A stretch of 34,312 nt of DNA from Chromatiales bacterium (lineage in GTDB: Bacteria; Pseudomonadota; Gammaproteobacteria; Chromatiales; Chromatiaceae), in the NCBI GenBank assembly GCA_028284585.1, contig JANQRK010000065.1, positions 1 to 34,312 on the forward strand. The letters run 5' to 3'. Within the stretch, counting starts at the first letter, position 1; every line of letters starts with the position of its first letter. The notes under the pieces were generated by a model. That model did no database searches. It worked only from the letters and a program-made list of their open reading frames with translations, and was not told where the DNA came from. Position numbers and translations under genes: made by a program. Shown in pieces: positions 33,553 through 34,312 of the stretch.

Positions 33553-33876
33553 TTAGTTGAACCAGCATTTATTGGGGGTGGTGCTGAAGTCGGCATCGCG
33601 ACTGTTGACCATGAAGTCCATCAGCGTATCGGGACCACCGAGGCGCAAGATGCCGGCGATCATGCGCTTAATCGTGGCGTCGTCTAGCCCAGCATCGTCA
33701 TGCAGGCTGGGACAGGGGCTGGTAGTCTGCACCGCGTTGGCGGCTAGACTATTGGCGGCCAGTACTGCATTGATGGCTGCGCGGGTGCGATCGGGATTAT
33801 TCCAAAAGCCGTAGTGAGTGACGATACCGCCGGTACCGACGACGTACACCGAACTGGGGCCGCCGCCCAGTTGGGT
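33553..33876 (-). pseudogene. C-terminal fragment of a redoxin/peroxiredoxin-like protein
   Basis: The frame runs from a stop at 33877-33879 to the stop at 33553 with no ATG at its front; the first possible start is a GTG at 33849. The sequence SSVYVVGTGGIVTHYGFWNN then PDRTRAAINAVL resembles the end of a thioredoxin-fold protein (the usual V-Y-V-I-x-x-x-G-x-I-x-x-x-G-x-W segment). A further 60 residues end in STTPNKCWFN. The N-terminal part, including any redox CXXC, is missing, so this looks like a decayed gene. The assignment rests on motif resemblance and is weak. Confidence 0.4.
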
Positions 33877-34312
33877 TTATCCCCTGTCAGATGATTTCAG
33901 AGTTTCTGCCCGCTTTCAGCCGAGAGCGGGCGTTCGAGCTACACTATTGCGTGCATTCGGAGTTTCCGAAAACGGACGCCGGGATAGCGACATTGGATGG
34001 GTACTCCGACCGACTACTCGAGTTCGGTGAATGTAAACGACGGCCATCGGGATGAAGGGTTTCCTTGTTACCCAACAGTCCCACGCTCGTAGCCGGGTTT
34101 CCAACCTGGATACCAGGCCAGCTTGATGCATCCCTTTTCAACACATCTGCTCATCTGCCACGCCACTGGATTGCACGACGCAAACGGACGATACGCGAAA
34201 CTGGACAATCGCCCAGGTAGCGCACCGTGCACCGGTGGAAAACGAAGAGACTGCCCATGCCAACCGTCTTGGACGCAAAACTTGTAAGGATTTGCGGACG
34301 ATATTGTCGGCC
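33877..34312. other. Window-edge region without a supported gene
   Basis: These 436 bases hold two short inverted repeats (33908-33931 and CCTGG-ATA-CCAGG at 34105-34117) and only short open frames without ribosome sites. The pattern of small palindromes in non-coding DNA beside a gene fragment suggests an eroded or repeat-rich spacer. Confidence 0.45.
33908..33931. repeat. Perfect 7-bp inverted repeat, 10-base loop
   Basis: GCCCGCT (33908-33914) and AGCGGGC (33925-33931) flank TTCAGCCGAG. It is a GC-rich hairpin beside the gene fragment, without a T-run. It could be part of a dispersed intergenic element. Confidence 0.45.

Noticed and set aside
33289..33568. Short frames on both strands in the non-coding region
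   Set aside because: They are Arg/Ser-rich and start without ribosome sites; no family resemblance.
34129..34305. A 58-codon plus-strand frame at the right edge
   Set aside because: It has no ribosome site and its sequence is not protein-like.

Overview
The window is about 34 kb of GC-rich chromosomal DNA with tightly packed genes. It has the look of a Gammaproteobacterium, probably a free-living or marine/sulfur-oxidising type near Chromatiales. That placement is inferred from gene families only (GreB, DUF3422, an LpxL-type acyltransferase, MscK, a Mrp antiporter and a NavAb-like channel); no rRNA or tRNA gene is present to confirm it. I saw no CRISPR array, intact insertion sequence, phage module or convincing rho-independent terminator.

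Layout. Positions 1-6750 hold housekeeping and stress genes: a bacterial voltage-gated sodium channel (minus), an AraC/methylguanine methyltransferase repair protein, a 746-residue CDGSH-CDGSH-Rieske-ThDP enzyme fusion, greB (minus), a CopD-like membrane protein and an unknown lipoprotein (minus). A membrane-anchored alpha/beta hydrolase follows (7078-7851). Positions 8002-15374 are an eight-gene Mrp-type cation/proton antiporter operon in the order E-F-G-(A C-terminal part fused to B)-C-D1-D2-small protein-D3. Most junctions are 4-bp ATGA/GTGA overlaps. The fused A/B gene has no standard start codon at its proper position.

Positions 15396-24708 hold a 60-residue small protein, a 1373-residue two-halved membrane protein of unknown function, about 1 kb without a convincing gene, a 41-residue single-helix protein and an MscK-type mechanosensitive channel. 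With the sodium channel and the Mrp operon, this makes the window rich in ion-homeostasis and osmotic functions.

Positions 24749-32889 are all on the minus strand and read as an envelope locus: DUF3422, lpxL-like acyltransferase, OmpR-type response regulator, histidine kinase, then a cyclopropane-fatty-acid-synthase-like methyltransferase, DUF2878, DUF1295, DUF6134 and a lipocalin lipoprotein. The gap between the kinase and the methyltransferase contains TTCAC-N6-TTCAC, plus a third TTCAC spaced in helical phase. This suggests that the two-component system controls the lipid-modification genes.

Positions 32890-34312 are largely non-coding with a broken redoxin-like fragment and two clean inverted repeats, and look like a decaying region. 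The strongest candidates for something new are the triple iron-sulfur/ThDP fusion, the TTCAC-controlled lipid operon, the duplicated giant membrane protein and the non-AUG start in the Mrp operon.
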